From Athripsodes cinereus (taxonomy: Eukaryota > Arthropoda > Insecta > Trichoptera > Leptoceridae), in NCBI GenBank assembly GCA_947579605.1, contig OX388325.1, forward strand, positions 1,359,572-1,423,571: a stretch of 64,000 nucleotides of DNA, read 5' to 3'. Below the pieces are notes generated by a model. It searched no databases. It was not told the origin of the DNA and saw only the letters and a list, made by a program, of their open reading frames with translations. The translations under genes and the position numbers were made by a program. Below, piece by piece: positions 1 through 12,800 of the stretch (position 1 is its first letter; each line of letters begins with the position of its first letter).

Positions 1-236
1 AAATTTAAGGTTATGTTCTATTTGAATAGTGGAATTTAAGGCCAACGCTAATTACGTTAATAACGCTACCGGGTTAGTTGGAAGACATCGCATTTTAGCA
101 ATAAACTCGCCCTGTCTACATTGAATTGTATGACTGATATTTTTATGAAAGGTCTGTTTTATTTTGTAATATTGCAACCAAAGTACAGTGAAAAAAAAAA
201 AAATAAAAAAATAATTGAAATAAAGATTTTACGGAT
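1..236 (+). repeat. LINE 3' end with poly(A) tail
   Basis: Carries the block GTTAGTTGGAAGACATCGC and AATAAACTCGCCC, seen again at 9330-9400 and inverted at 25795, 31830 and 37690, then an A-rich tail (190-213). This is the 3' UTR of a common lepidopteran non-LTR element. Confidence 0.65.
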
Positions 237-1192
237 TAAACATTCAACAATTTGGCAGTGATGAGGCACGCCACCCATTTAAAATGCTTTAATTGTTACG
301 GAGACGGCAACTTGTATGTTTATAGCAAGCAAGCGTCTGCTGGGTACCCCATTTGTGAGACATGGCGTGATGGTGTACATAGATTTTTGCACAGCCGACA
401 AATGTTCAAATCAAAATTTGTACTTTTTGTTCTGACAATATTCAAAATGGAATGATCTCATTGGTCAATTATTAATACATACTAACACACAGCTAGCGAT
501 GTCGTGATTGGTGGATGTACAAACTAATCACAACAGAGAATCTTTCAAAAGTGTTCTTTCATTCTAATTTCAAATTCAAACCTCGCCCATTCAAAGGGAT
601 ATGTATTATATTTCTAAATGTCACAAACTGTTCATTTTCATCAGATTCTTATGCATAATAGGTAAGTTAATCCTTTGAATGCCAATTTTTTTTTTATTTC
701 ATAGTATTTCAAACTTAAAGTTATATTCTATTGCTTCATTGTTTTGTAAAAAGGGCGAATACGCCAAAATAAAATTTTAACATTTATTTAACTTTAAAAA
801 TTTTTTAAAGCACCGTTGATTTATTTCTTGCATTTGACATTCAAAAAACTAACTAAATATTTGACAATGTGAACAAAAAAAAATTTAACATATTATTTTA
901 TATATTCATGAAATCTTGAATATAGATTTCATATTATGTAGTACGTTTAAGCTGCTTTGAGATTTTTTTTTTTAATGACGGACCATAGACATACAAAATG
1001 GTTATTTTTGATTTAGACATTTTGTAATATTTTGACATTTCTCAGTGTTCTATTGATATTAGGTACAGATGTCCATTTTTTAAGACTGTGTACTACTTGA
1101 CATCCCATTTATTATTATTTGGAATACATAAATACTCCTCAGTTGTTTATTCAAAATTTGACTAAGAATACCTACTATTGAATTGACATGTG
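237..1192. other. AT-rich spacer, nothing assigned
   Basis: A piece at 245-290 (CAGTGATGAGGCACGCCACC) matches LINE-like repeats at 16062 and 46910. The rest shows no gene, RNA or terminal repeat that I can support. Confidence 0.4.
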
Positions 1193-1826
1193 ATCGAAAA
1201 AATAAAACAGGTGTTTTATTCTACTAAAGATTTTATTTTGTGAGAGAGACGTCTTTCGTCTTATGAGGACATTGTCAATCTGATTTTAAAAATACAACAT
1301 TATTCATATATATAAAATATTTACAATAACAATGATGAGAGAGTATAGTATAGTATTATAATGAAGTATGTATCAGTAACTAATTCTAAGAAATCACTAA
1401 TTACCATGCGAGAGGGAGAACATTATGTATATGTATTTATGTGACAAGGACAAGCATAGTGTATTGTATTAATCTGGTTAATCCTATCTATTTGTTGTTA
1501 TATTCAAGATCTTGAATATAACAACAAATAGATAGGATTAACCAGATTAATACAATACACTATGCTTGTCCTTGTCACATAAATACATATACATAATGTT
1601 CTCCCTCTCGCATGGTAATTAGTGATTTCTTAGAATTAGTTACTGATACATACTTCATTATAATACTATACTATACTCTCTCATCATTGTTATTGTAAAT
1701 ATTTTATATATATGAATAATGTTGTATTTTTAAAATCAGATTGACAATGTCCTCATAAGACGAAAGACGTCTCTCTCACAAAATAAAATCTTTAGTAGAA
1801 TAAAACACCTGTTTTATTTTTTCGAT
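1193..1826. repeat. 634-bp palindrome, two 317-bp arms, no spacer
   Basis: Positions x and 3019-x are complementary from 1193/1826 to the centre at 1509/1510 (AAGATCTT). No mismatch was noticed in the parts compared. The outer arm (GAATAAAACACCTGTTTTAT) and the flank at 1827-1860 (GGAATTCTACTACCTAAACA) belong to a family also seen at 5330-5955, 25383, 35745 and 58244. It is either a foldback element or an assembly artefact. Confidence 0.9.
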
Positions 1827-2029
1827 ATGGAATTCTACTACCTAAACACCGACACAGTGAATAGAATGACATGTGATCCATTGATTTTTTTTAATTTCAT
1901 AATTAATGCTGTGATAATTATATTGTCCTTATTGTTTTGTTGACTTGTAACAAAATTTGTTGTGTCTTAACTCATTGTACTTGTGTGTACATTATATTTA
2001 TTATGTAAGCTAATCTTTTACATGTAGAG

Positions 2030-2530
2030 AATTCGATCCCCCTATTTTAGTCTCGGAAATTTCGGGATTAAACTTAACGAATCCCGGAATTTTTGGGATT
2101 AGTAAAATTTTTAAATAATTCAGGAATTTGGGACACATTCGCATTAATGAATCATCGACAACCGAAGCTTGTGTTCGTATCTTAAAAGAGCACCTTTCTG
2201 AGTTCGATGATCTCACTAGATAGAGATATTGTGGCAATAGTCACTGATGGTCCAAATGTTATGCTGAAGGTTGGAAAACTTGTTAATGCAAAGCACCAAG
2301 TTTGTTTTGCATGCGGTATTCACATAGCTGTTTGTAATTTATTGTGTAGAAAAATAATTTCAAACTTAAATACATTGGCAAAATATAAATAAAATACTGA
2401 TTTTGACATGGTTTACTGACTTTTTTATACCTTGACTTGTTTTCATTACCAATACAATCCCAGGATTAACTGTAGATAATCCCATAATCCTGGGATTAGA
2501 AAAAGGGCCAGGATCGAATCCTCTATTTTA
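2030..2530 (+). pseudogene. Broken hAT-type transposase fragment
   Basis: Translation of 2140-2390 gives SSTTEACVRILKEHL, a stop and frame change, then DIVAIVTDGPNVMLKVGK and CFACGIHIAVCNLL, a pattern of BED/hAT transposase cores (TDG, H-x-x-C-x-A-H-x-x-H-L). It is flanked by GGGATT-rich inverted blocks and GATCGAATCC ends. Confidence 0.6.
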
Positions 2531-2882
2531 TGTAAAAGGCATGCGCCGCCCTGAATTTTGAATATGTAAATAATTAAAGAGTCAATTTTGTTACGAAAAT
2601 TTGCAGATTTTTATGGTATTTTGCTTTGATCCATCCCACTGACGTGGTAAGGTCGGAGATGCCAACACTGGCATAGTAGTACTGAAAAACTAGAGAGAGT
2701 TGAAAGATAAATAAATTGTCACCTAAACGGATAAATAGGAGTCCTTGGACTCCTCAAATATCCGACAAATAAAGTTATTTCAACATTTTTATTGTTATTT
2801 ATTTATTTTTATTTCATCATAATATTATAAATACATGAATTTTCACACAATATAGTGGATTACCCAACTAGGTGAGACCTGA
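2531..2882. other. Spacer, nothing assigned
   Basis: Ordinary AT-rich sequence with one local inverted piece (GGAGTCCTTGGACTCC near 2749). It could contain the missing 3' exon of hep, but none was recognised. Confidence 0.3.
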
Positions 2883-3032
2883 GCCCGTAGACAAACCGTA
2901 CTTAGCGATCGACTCCTGTCGAATTTTCGACAATCTACCTACATGTACCGTATAATTATGCGTTATTAATGCAATTATTGTCGAAAATTCGTTTGTAGTC
3001 GATCGCCAAGTGCGTGTTTGTCTATGGGGTCT
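2883..3032. mobile_element. MITE family A, copy 1
   Basis: About 150 bp with inverted ends (AGACAAACCGTACTTAGCGA and its near complement at 3003-3026) and an ACATGTAC core. Copies at 17201-17350 and, interrupted, 36311-37060. Confidence 0.8.
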
Positions 3033-3157
3033 GTTCTAGGACAATCCAATCCATTCCTTGTATAATTTTTTTGATCCATTTAATTTTGTTCACAGTATCA
3101 AATTTAAAACAATACGACACTTGGAATACATTCTAAATATGAAAACAGTTACAATAC

Positions 3158-3817
3158 CTTGTTCGTCCTTATCCTTGTGGCCTTTTCCATGTTTTGGCAT
3201 CACGACCGGACTCAATCTCCCGACATCAACATCTTTAGCGACATTCTTACAATGCTGCACATCCCCGTTTGGTTCGTCTTTCCTATCTCGATCCCTCGGA
3301 AATACGTACGTCTCCTTATTGTTACGCCTCTCCTGCAGTTTCTGTTCGAATCGTTCTTTTCGACTGGTAAGATCGTCTCGTTGTTCGCCGCTGTTTGTCG
3401 CTTCATTTTTAATACTATCACCGCTGTTATTTAATAAGCTATCACTCTTTCGTTCTCTACTGCTCCGGCTAAACGGTTCGTTTCTCGTTCTATTGAATTC
3501 CTGAAGTCTTTCTTTGGGAGTATTATTGACTAACAATGTTTGGCTATTTTCTAATAAATCTGCGGTGCACAACAGAGGATTGTCGATTTCTCTACTGTCT
3601 TGATGAGAACACCTACCATCTCTCTCGTACCTATGTTGAGGCCTTATTAAGTCGGGCTGTTGTTGGTAATGATGTCTACTCTCTCTGTCTCGCAACGATT
3701 GTCTAGTTGGTGTCTCTCTCTCTGGTATATGTAAGTCTCTTTCTCTCTCAGTTACAGGCATTCTTTCTCTTTCCTTTTCGAGCCTCTCTAATAGTGACTG
3801 CTGATCCATGGGTAACG
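3158..3817 (-). CDS. hep: hep coding exon 12 (charged tail, last exon found)
   Basis: About 220 residues, strongly charged (R/E/D rich, repeated ERER and DRDR stretches, likely helical), ending [11 protein letters not shown]. Acceptor CCATTAG, donor CAAG|GTATTG. Retention of the following intron would add a short tail up to a stop near 3090, so that is an alternative end. Otherwise the true 3' exon lies elsewhere between 1 and 3100, or beyond the window. Confidence 0.85.
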
Positions 3818-6800
3818 CTAATGGAAAATAAACAAAATAAATTAAATTATGTATTATCTTAGGCTTTCACGGCCGGCGTCACTAGTAAGAATATTCATTT
3901 CCGGGCTGAGTGGCCGTGGTCTGTAGGGTAGTCTGTGACCCAACGTTTCACCCACAACTGTGGCGGGCATCTTCAGGAGGTAGGTGTACGCGAGTTGTCT
4001 ATCACATTCGAAACACTAACGACGTGTGACAGATCAGTTTGCTGCGAACTGCCGACGGGCTCGCACGTTACGAGGAACCTGCGCCCGCTTGCAAATAGAG
4101 TTGCCAGCTATAATAGTGAAAGTGTTTCGAATGTGATAGACAACTCACGTACACCTACCCTTTACTTAGTTTTTATGATGTTTCCAGTTAAAGGGAGCCC
4201 TTATGTTCCAGACATCTCATGAAACCTAAAATTTTGAGGGGATCTAAGGTGTGGAGAGATTCCACTTCTACTCTTACGAATAATCCCATTGCATTGCAGC
4301 CTGCCAAGAGGTGCCGAGGAGTCTCGGTTTTCCTCTTTGCAAAACCTGCAAGTGCCGTCTTCTTCCGATACGAGTACTCACCAGGTTCCGTTCTTCCCGT
4401 ACTAGGATCTCTGTGTGCTCGTCTCGGCGGCTCGGGGGAGCGTCCTATACTCGTGTCTCTGCTAACACTGAATAAAACAACAACAAAAAAACAATCGCAA
4501 AAATTAATTGGAAACAGTAAAACATATTTGTTAGAGTTAAAACAGCTTACCAATTGTATTACAAAAAAATATATCTCTAATGAAGATATACTAACCTTCT
4601 TTGGCTAGGGCTCCCGTCCCTCAGATCCTTCCGACTTCTCCTCTGGCTCTGCTGATGATAAAACCTCTGCAGCACAATAGGACTGGTGTTGCCGGCTACC
4701 TGCTCAATTACAACAACGTCACGTTTAAATATTTATACATGGCAACAAAACTAAGAATTCCATTTCTAAATATTCTCTTTTCTAGTATAACTCCAACCAT
4801 TTTCTTCCTTTCAAAACCGTATCATGTGAAGTTAAAATGGAACAAAATATTAAATTTACAACCACTTAAATTGGAACGTTCCTATTTTAGTTAACGCACA
4901 ATAAAAATGAAATAGAATCTGGAGTACTACCCCCTATTCTATATTGATTCAAACTAAAATAAGAATGTTACAAAATTTTATAATTAAGGTCACTCGAACT
5001 ATCATTCGTATTCTATATGATACAAGTTGTATATAATTCTAATTAGGAACAATTTTACAGTTTATAGAATATCAATGTAGACTAACTAAAATCAAAACGT
5101 TACTATTTTAGTTTGAATCAATATAGAATAGGGGCTAGTATCCACGTAATTACCTGCGGATGATGCGGCGCCTCGTTCTTCCACCTGTCTTCTCTCTCCC
5201 TGCCAGATCTCCTGACCACGGGCTGCGGAGACCATAGACCGGGACTGTAGTTCTTCTCTGGAGGCCTAAGGCAACACGTACGCAATTTATACAAATTAAT
5301 TTTTACAATAATTACTATTCATATTACGAAATAAATAAAACAAATGTTTAGTTCTACTATAGATTTAGGACATTGTCAATGTCCTAACAAGATGAAAGTC
5401 TACGTTATGAATTTTTTGACACAATTGGATGTCGGGAACTGGAAAATAATATTAAATTCTTTCCACTATGCATTCGAGCTTGTATGAAGATGGATGCTTC
5501 CGATGTTGTTTCCATTGAACTGCAACAGATGTCTTTTCAGTTTGAAAGCACAGAAATTGTATGAAATTGTATAACAACTTGATTTCAATAGTAATAGTTC
5601 AAAAATTTCAAGCATGACACAGAGGAATTGGGAATGTTACCTAGGTATAAAGAGTACTCTTAACCAAGCCTTGAGTAGATTTATAAGCGTCGAAACTCTG
5701 TGTCGTGCACTCCTTAAGGAAGTTCACATATTATGTATGTGTATCATATACAACATGCCTAACTAGTTAATATCTATTCAAATAGGTTGACTATGGATGA
5801 GTGTGATCAGTTGGAATGATTAATCTGGAGTAGTTCAAAATATGTTTAAGATGAAAGTCCTAATGTCTCTCTCGTCAAGTAAACAAATAGTAGAATAAAA
5901 CATTTGTTTTATTTATTTTGTTATGGAGTTCTACTACCTAAACACCAACACAGTGAAGTATTGTTATTATTAGAAGTTTGTTCAAGTGTCATTAAATAGC
6001 TCGTATCTCAAATTTTGCTCGTATTTAAAAGCAAAAAATTGCTCTGCTCAACGGCCCGTATCTTAAAAAACTTTAATGTTGGGGCACTCGTATGTCAAGG
6101 TATCGCTGTATAAATAAATAAATAATTTCCTACAAATAAGGTAACCAGAGTTACCTAGTTGTAATCAATTCAGACATAACAAAATAAGATATTTCGTAAA
6201 TCAAATGTTTTTGTGTTAACACTTTGGACATTCATTATGATTAAAATGATTTTAAAACACTGTATAATTTCCAAATTAAATTTATTCACCTCAAACGTTT
6301 TCGCCAAGCCTTGGCGAAAACGTTTGAGGTGAATAAATTTAATTTGGAAATTATACAGTGTTTTAAAATCATTTTAATTAAGATATTTCGGTTAGGGAAC
6401 TGACCTCATCACTATATTGATTATCAGTTATTACAAATACAGTAAACCCTCGCTATTTCGAACCCCGTTATTTCGAAATTCGTCGTAATTCGAAATATTC
6501 CCCCCAAAAATGTCCCCATAATGAAATTTTCATACAAAAGACATTTATAATTCGAAATCCCCGCTAATACGTAATTCGAAATAATATTTGGTCCTTTCAA
6601 AACAAAACAATAGAAATTTGTATATTGTAATTCGAAAACATTTGGCTGCCATAAAAAATACCCTTGTTTTTTCCCAAAGCTCCTTCAGGGACAATAAAAC
6701 TTATTATGTGAAATTTGTGTTCACACTAATACACATAAAGGACCTACCCACTACCCAGCTACATAATAATATTTAACAACGGGATTTCCAAATTTCTAAG

Positions 6801-9800
6801 TAGATCTCCTATGTTGTATGTAAACATCGTAAATGTATTGTATTTCAATATGTACCTATCTACAGCTGTTTTGAGTATGTACCAGGTACCTGCTACCTAT
6901 GTATATCCTCTGGCTCATAGCGTGATCGATGTACATTATGTACTTCCGTGTTGTTCATGGGCGTCTCGTCATACGTACCTATACCTACTCGAAATATTTT
7001 GTGTTTTAATATTTTTATTTTCCATTCCAAATAAATAAATATTTTATATCCGAACTTTTATACACGTTTTAAATACAAATTTGGTCAAAAATATTTTTCC
7101 CATTTTTTAACATTTATAGTGAACTTTTAGTAACGTGTGTGAAGTGAAGCATTAAAATTATATATTTTTAAATATTCGACTGTGTTTTAGGTACGTATTT
7201 ATATTTGTGTATTGTTTAGGTAGGTACATACATATTTAGATTTACATGTGTGTGTAATTTAATTATGTCAAAAACTGTTAGTTTCATCAATATTTTGTTA
7301 CCTTCATTGTGCAAAATGCAAGGATTGGACAAAAACGTGGTATGTGATAGAAGCTTTACATTTATGATAAACCACGATACGCCCATGACGTCTTTATTAC
7401 GTATGTTTTACTACAAACTATTCCATTCTTGTACAAAGGGTCGCCTGTTTATTTGTAATGCGTATAAGAGTAGTAGAAATTGTTAGCCCTTTCCATGCGG
7501 CTCTTTCATCAGCCTTACAAATGTTTTTTTTTGTTTGAACGCGCGAAATTTAAAAAAACCCAAGTCCAAATCAGCTGTTTCTATTACGTATGGTACCTAT
7601 GGCTATAATATATATTATATACTGCGTATATCAAAATTATTTCGAAAATTTCGATTTATCGGGGTTTTCGCTAATTCGAAATCGGATTTTCGAGGTCCCT
7701 TGGATTTCGAAATAACGAGGTTTTACTGTACTTCAAAATTGAGGTTGATTTAAGATTGATTGTATGTAAGTATATATAAAACTGAATTACTTGTCAAAAA
7801 TTGGACTTAATAATGATATTCTTGACAACTTCTAAAGCAATTTAAAAAATTATTTATAATTTGTGTAGCAAAAAAGTTTAATCAAAATTATAATCACCTG
7901 GAATTAACGACATATTGAGGGTGTCTCGAGTCTCCGTAGGCCTCCAGCGAAGCCGGCTGTGAGCAACTGCCCCCGGGGTTGTGGTGGTATCCGATACTTC
8001 CCTGTTCCATGTTCGGAGCACCGCCGAACTTGGACATGGTGTAAACGGACGACGTGAAATAATTAGTGGGAGCGTTGTTTCTAAAACAAGGCGGAGAAAC
8101 TAACCTAACATCTTGCGCGTTGCTATCATAGCCGCCGAGCGCAAAATTTGGCGGAGACACCATATTGTGATGAGCATCGCTCGATGACGAAGACGATGGT
8201 TGTCTAGAGCGTTCATAGTCGTACATTGGTCGTGGTGGAGGCGGTCTACTGTTGTAATATTTCCTTCTATTAACTTCCGGAGAACCGTACGTACACGGCG
8301 GATATACGTGATGCGCTTGCGTGTCATCCTGCTGTATAATATAACTTTCGAGACTAGGTGGTCCCCCTCCTCCTCCCCCTGAAAAAGGCTGATTTCTAAT
8401 TTCTGAATTGGTCATACAATTCTTTGTGTTGGGCGACGCTGGTATATATCTTGGCGGCGGAGTTCTATCACTTCCGTAGACCATTGTGTTGCTCAGCGAT
8501 CGTCCACGTTGCATATAATACTCTTTAGGCGGTGTACCCTGCACAGGTGTATAATTATTTCTACTGTTATTGGAGGGTTGTACAATGGGTACTCCCTGAC
8601 TATACTGATTACTATAAGATTCGGTATGTACATAATTTCTATGTATTTTATATACATTCTTATCTATGGGATTCGCTACAATTCGTGTACTTTCTAAATC
8701 CTCTATAGTGTGTTTCGGTGTTGAACTCAAAACCAAATTCTCTAACGAATTCGTATTTGTTTCAACGTCGGCGTCATTTTTATCTGTCGGCGTGCGTGCT
8801 TCGTCAATAGACGTTCGGCTACTATTACTGATTGAATTCTGATCGACGCTTATGCACGAAGCTTTGCTAGATTCGGAGAAGCTCTGATCGGGAGATTCTT
8901 GACTGGATTTCTTTGATTCATTTAACCTAGACCGTTCCGAATGCGGAGGCGTAAGTGAGTCTTTGTGTTCTCCTCTATCTGGCGAAGGCTTAGCATAGTT
9001 GGCATCCTGTTGTATTTGTTTAGACGCTCCGTTGAGCTGTGGTGAGCCAAGTTTAAACATTTTACTACTATTATTGATAAATACATTCGATTGTATTGTA
9101 GTTTGCGGTGATGATGTGGCGATGTTTGTTTCGTAAGTTGTGCCTTGGTTTTGTTCCGGAGAATATGTTGTCGGGGTCATTTCAGATCTGTAAAACAAAA
9201 CAAAACTATATTAATGAAGACACATTGATCTATTGTTCACAAATATTTAACTATTGATGCAGAAATGGTACTATGTTAGCTGGCTGCAATATAGTTAATC
9301 AATACAATAAAAATCATTAGTCGGATGGGTTAGTCGGATGGGTTAGTCGGAAGATATCGCTTCTGCGATAAACTCGCCCATTCTACAATATCATTTATTT
9401 GTATCACACTATTTCATAACTTTGTAATTATGTATTGTGCAATAAAGTTTATTATTATTATTATTAAAATCCACCTCTATCCTCGGGAAAATCTGTTCAA
9501 AAAACTGATTGATCCATTGAACCAATTAAAGGTAGTTATTTCAAATTTCCCATAAAGACCAACCACATGATAATTTAGCAATTTCAAGACATTGTATCCA
9601 ACCAACTGTCATTTGACTTAAGTGAGACGCAAACTCACTTTGTTCTACACTGCTGAGATGCAAAAACGCTTCAATCCAAAACTTTTTAGTATTTTTTAAA
9701 ATATAATTATAACGTTGTGGTAGTTTTTAAACATTATTATGAATGTTTCGAGTCAAACATTTGCCCGACTCAACTTAATTGCCTGGACTGTCATACATGT

Positions 9801-12800
9801 CACATAGACTAACAAAAAGATTAAGACGAGAATTAGGGAGCATGAATTGTGTTTACGTAATGATAATTTCTTCGAATAATATTGCACTTGAGAATGACAG
9901 GATACCTGCTGAAACCTTGGTCACGAGTAGAATAATTTTTAAGTGCTATTGTTTATTGTTTCTTACTGTCCCTAGGCCCCTATTATGGAGGCAATTGGAC
10001 TCGTCATATATACATTTAATATAATTAATCATAATTTCAAATACAGTCAATCAAAGAAACAATTAAAGTTAAACAAAATATCAAATTAAATCATTTTTGT
10101 AGTCACGGATGTAAAGAGTCCGGACCCACAACGTCAAATTTTAAAATATGTACTCATATATTAATTCAATAAGGAAATATTATTCATTTATCATTTCGTC
10201 AATTGAGTAAAACGATTAATCAATCAGATACGATTTCACCCCTCTCTGGAAGATCAATACATCATCGACTTAATTGTATCCGGAAGCTTATTGTATAGTC
10301 TTACACTTAGACACAAAAAGCTACGGTCCAACTTAGAGAGCCTGTGTTCTTATTAGTAAAGTTAGGAAAGTTTTTGGCTCATTCGTAATAGTATTAAAAT
10401 GATGACAAATCTTAGTAAACGGACAAAATACATGCATCAGTGTCTACATAATCAATCAAAAAAATCAATTTTATTTTAAATGATACAAATTTCTTGATTT
10501 GTAGATCAATGCTATATTATAAAGAGAGCTAGAAGATTTGGTTAACAACAAATGAACGATCCAAACACAAAAACAGGCAAAAAACAATTGAATAAGCAAC
10601 AAACAGAACAGAAAAGGCGTGCAGAACAGAAGGGCATTTTAAATTTAAGATACATAATAATACATTATATTGATTACATGAAAATTCTTCGAAATACAAT
10701 TGTTCGAAAAAATAATTATTCGAATTAACAAATCTTCGAATAACATTTGTTCGACTATCAATTATTCGAATTACAATTAATGGAAAGTGAATTGTTCGAC
10801 TAACATTTGTTAGAAAATCCTATTATTCGAATTATTTTATATTAATCTAAATTCATTTTATTTTGATCTTCAGAAGCAGGTCATATTGATGCAATTATAT
10901 TACGTTTCATATAAAACTCCAGCCATACCTCATCCAACTTTAACGTTATTTTAGTTTCTTAAGAAAATGAGGCAATTGCTTTCATACCTAATTATGAATA
11001 TATTTAAATTATTTTTCCAAACGTTTGACACTATTTAGATAAATCGATTGCAAACTGAGTCGAATTATATAATACAACTTCGCTAAGTACGTCACTTTTC
11101 GCCGAAAATAGGAGCAATATTATCTGTCTTGATAATAAAAATTCGAAGAATTGTGTTTCGGATAATTGTTGCTATCAATATAACATATAAAAATTCGAAC
11201 AATTGTGTTTTCTGATAATTGTGGATTCGAATAACTGCCATTCGAATAATTGTCATTCAAAAAAAAGTTAGTTAGTACAAATGTTTTTTCGAAGAATTGT
11301 CCATTCGAATAATTGTGATTCGAATAATTTTCCTGTCACCCATTATATTGTAGCTCGCAGGCATCCGAGAACTATGTGGCTTGACCACGTGGACTAAATT
11401 CTCAAAGACGGCCGTGTATTGAGTAAGAGAAATCGACATGCGTGCATGAGAAATTGTATGAATGTAGAAGAAGCGAAAGAGGTATGTTAGGACAGATCTA
11501 AATGGCATTCCGTTCTCTCTGCCTAACCCACTTGGGACACGGCGTGAGAGAAAGGATTTAAGGATAAGATTTAGAAGCTTTATCATTTTGTAGATAAAAG
11601 GCAGTTCACAATAACATAGCAACAAAAAATCTTGATTTATTTCTCATTCTGACTATGTTAGTCTACACAAAATATACTTTGTTAGCATAATAATAATAAT
11701 AAAAGCATGACGCGCATGTACGTGCACACTACACCGTACGTGTGTGGTAGATGAGGCATGCATACCTACCGAGGCAGGATAGTGTGCAGCCACTGGTCCA
11801 CACGCACTCCAGACTCCTCAGACTTCACAAGGAACGGGTGCTGTAGGAGAGCGTTGTATTTGGGACGGTGGCTGAAGTTCTTTGTCAAACTGTAATAGGT
11901 AAAAAAAATATTATTGTATGGGTACACAAACAGTATACGTTTTTAAAATACATGTGTGTGGGAGATTTTGTTGTTAATTTATAACCCTTTTTGTTAGCGG
12001 TTGATAACTGTTTTTGTTAATGGTAGATATTGTGTTTGTAGTGGTTGATAACTGTTTTTGTTAGTGGTAGATATTGTTTTTGTAGTGATTGATAACTGTT
12101 TTTGTTAGTGGTTGATAAGTGTCTTTGTTAGTGGTTGATAACTGTTTTTGTGGAGGCAGGAACTTGGCGACAATCCGTGGATGATGCCATCTGAAAGCAC
12201 AAACACCGTGCACAGTCTGAGCTACCCCACGTGGAAGACACTGAACAGACTGAGAGTTGGGGTGACAAGGTGTAGAAGCAACCAGCGGAAGTGGGGCTTT
12301 TTAGATGGAGAAGACATTAGCTGCGACTGCGGGGAGGAGCAGAGTGAATCTCACCTATTGCAATGTCCGCTGATGCGGAATGCATGTAATGTGAATGACC
12401 TGATGATGGCGAACGACAAGGCGATATACGTCGCGGCATACTGGAGTGGCAAGGTCTGAAGTCCGGACCCGAAAAGTAAAGTAAGTAACTGTTTTTGTAA
12501 GTGGTTGAAAACGGTTTTTGTAGAGGTTGATAAGCGTTTTTGTTAGTGGTTGATAACTGTTTTTGTTAGTGGTTAATAACTGTTTTTGTAGAGGTTGATA
12601 ATGGTTTTTGTTAGGGGTAAATAACTGTTTTTTATAATGGTAGATGCTGCTTTTGTAGTGGTTGATAACTGTTTTTGTTAGTGGTAGGTAACGGTTTTTG
12701 TTAGTGGTATATACTGTTTTTGTTGGTATTTTTAATGTCGTGCACCAGTGTGATGAATAAATGAGTGAACGAGACTGTGTATACGTAGGCTTGACACACA

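Noticed and set aside
3058..3504. 148-codon plus-strand open frame
   Set aside because: It overlaps hep exon 12 on the opposite strand; its serine/leucine-rich text is the mirror of the charged exon. No independent support.
4219..4608. 129-codon plus-strand frame
   Set aside because: Runs antisense through hep exon 11 and a LINE fragment.
7894..9198. Stand-alone 434-codon minus-strand protein
   Set aside because: It does not start with ATG at that point and is bounded by an acceptor and a donor; it is exon 8 of hep.
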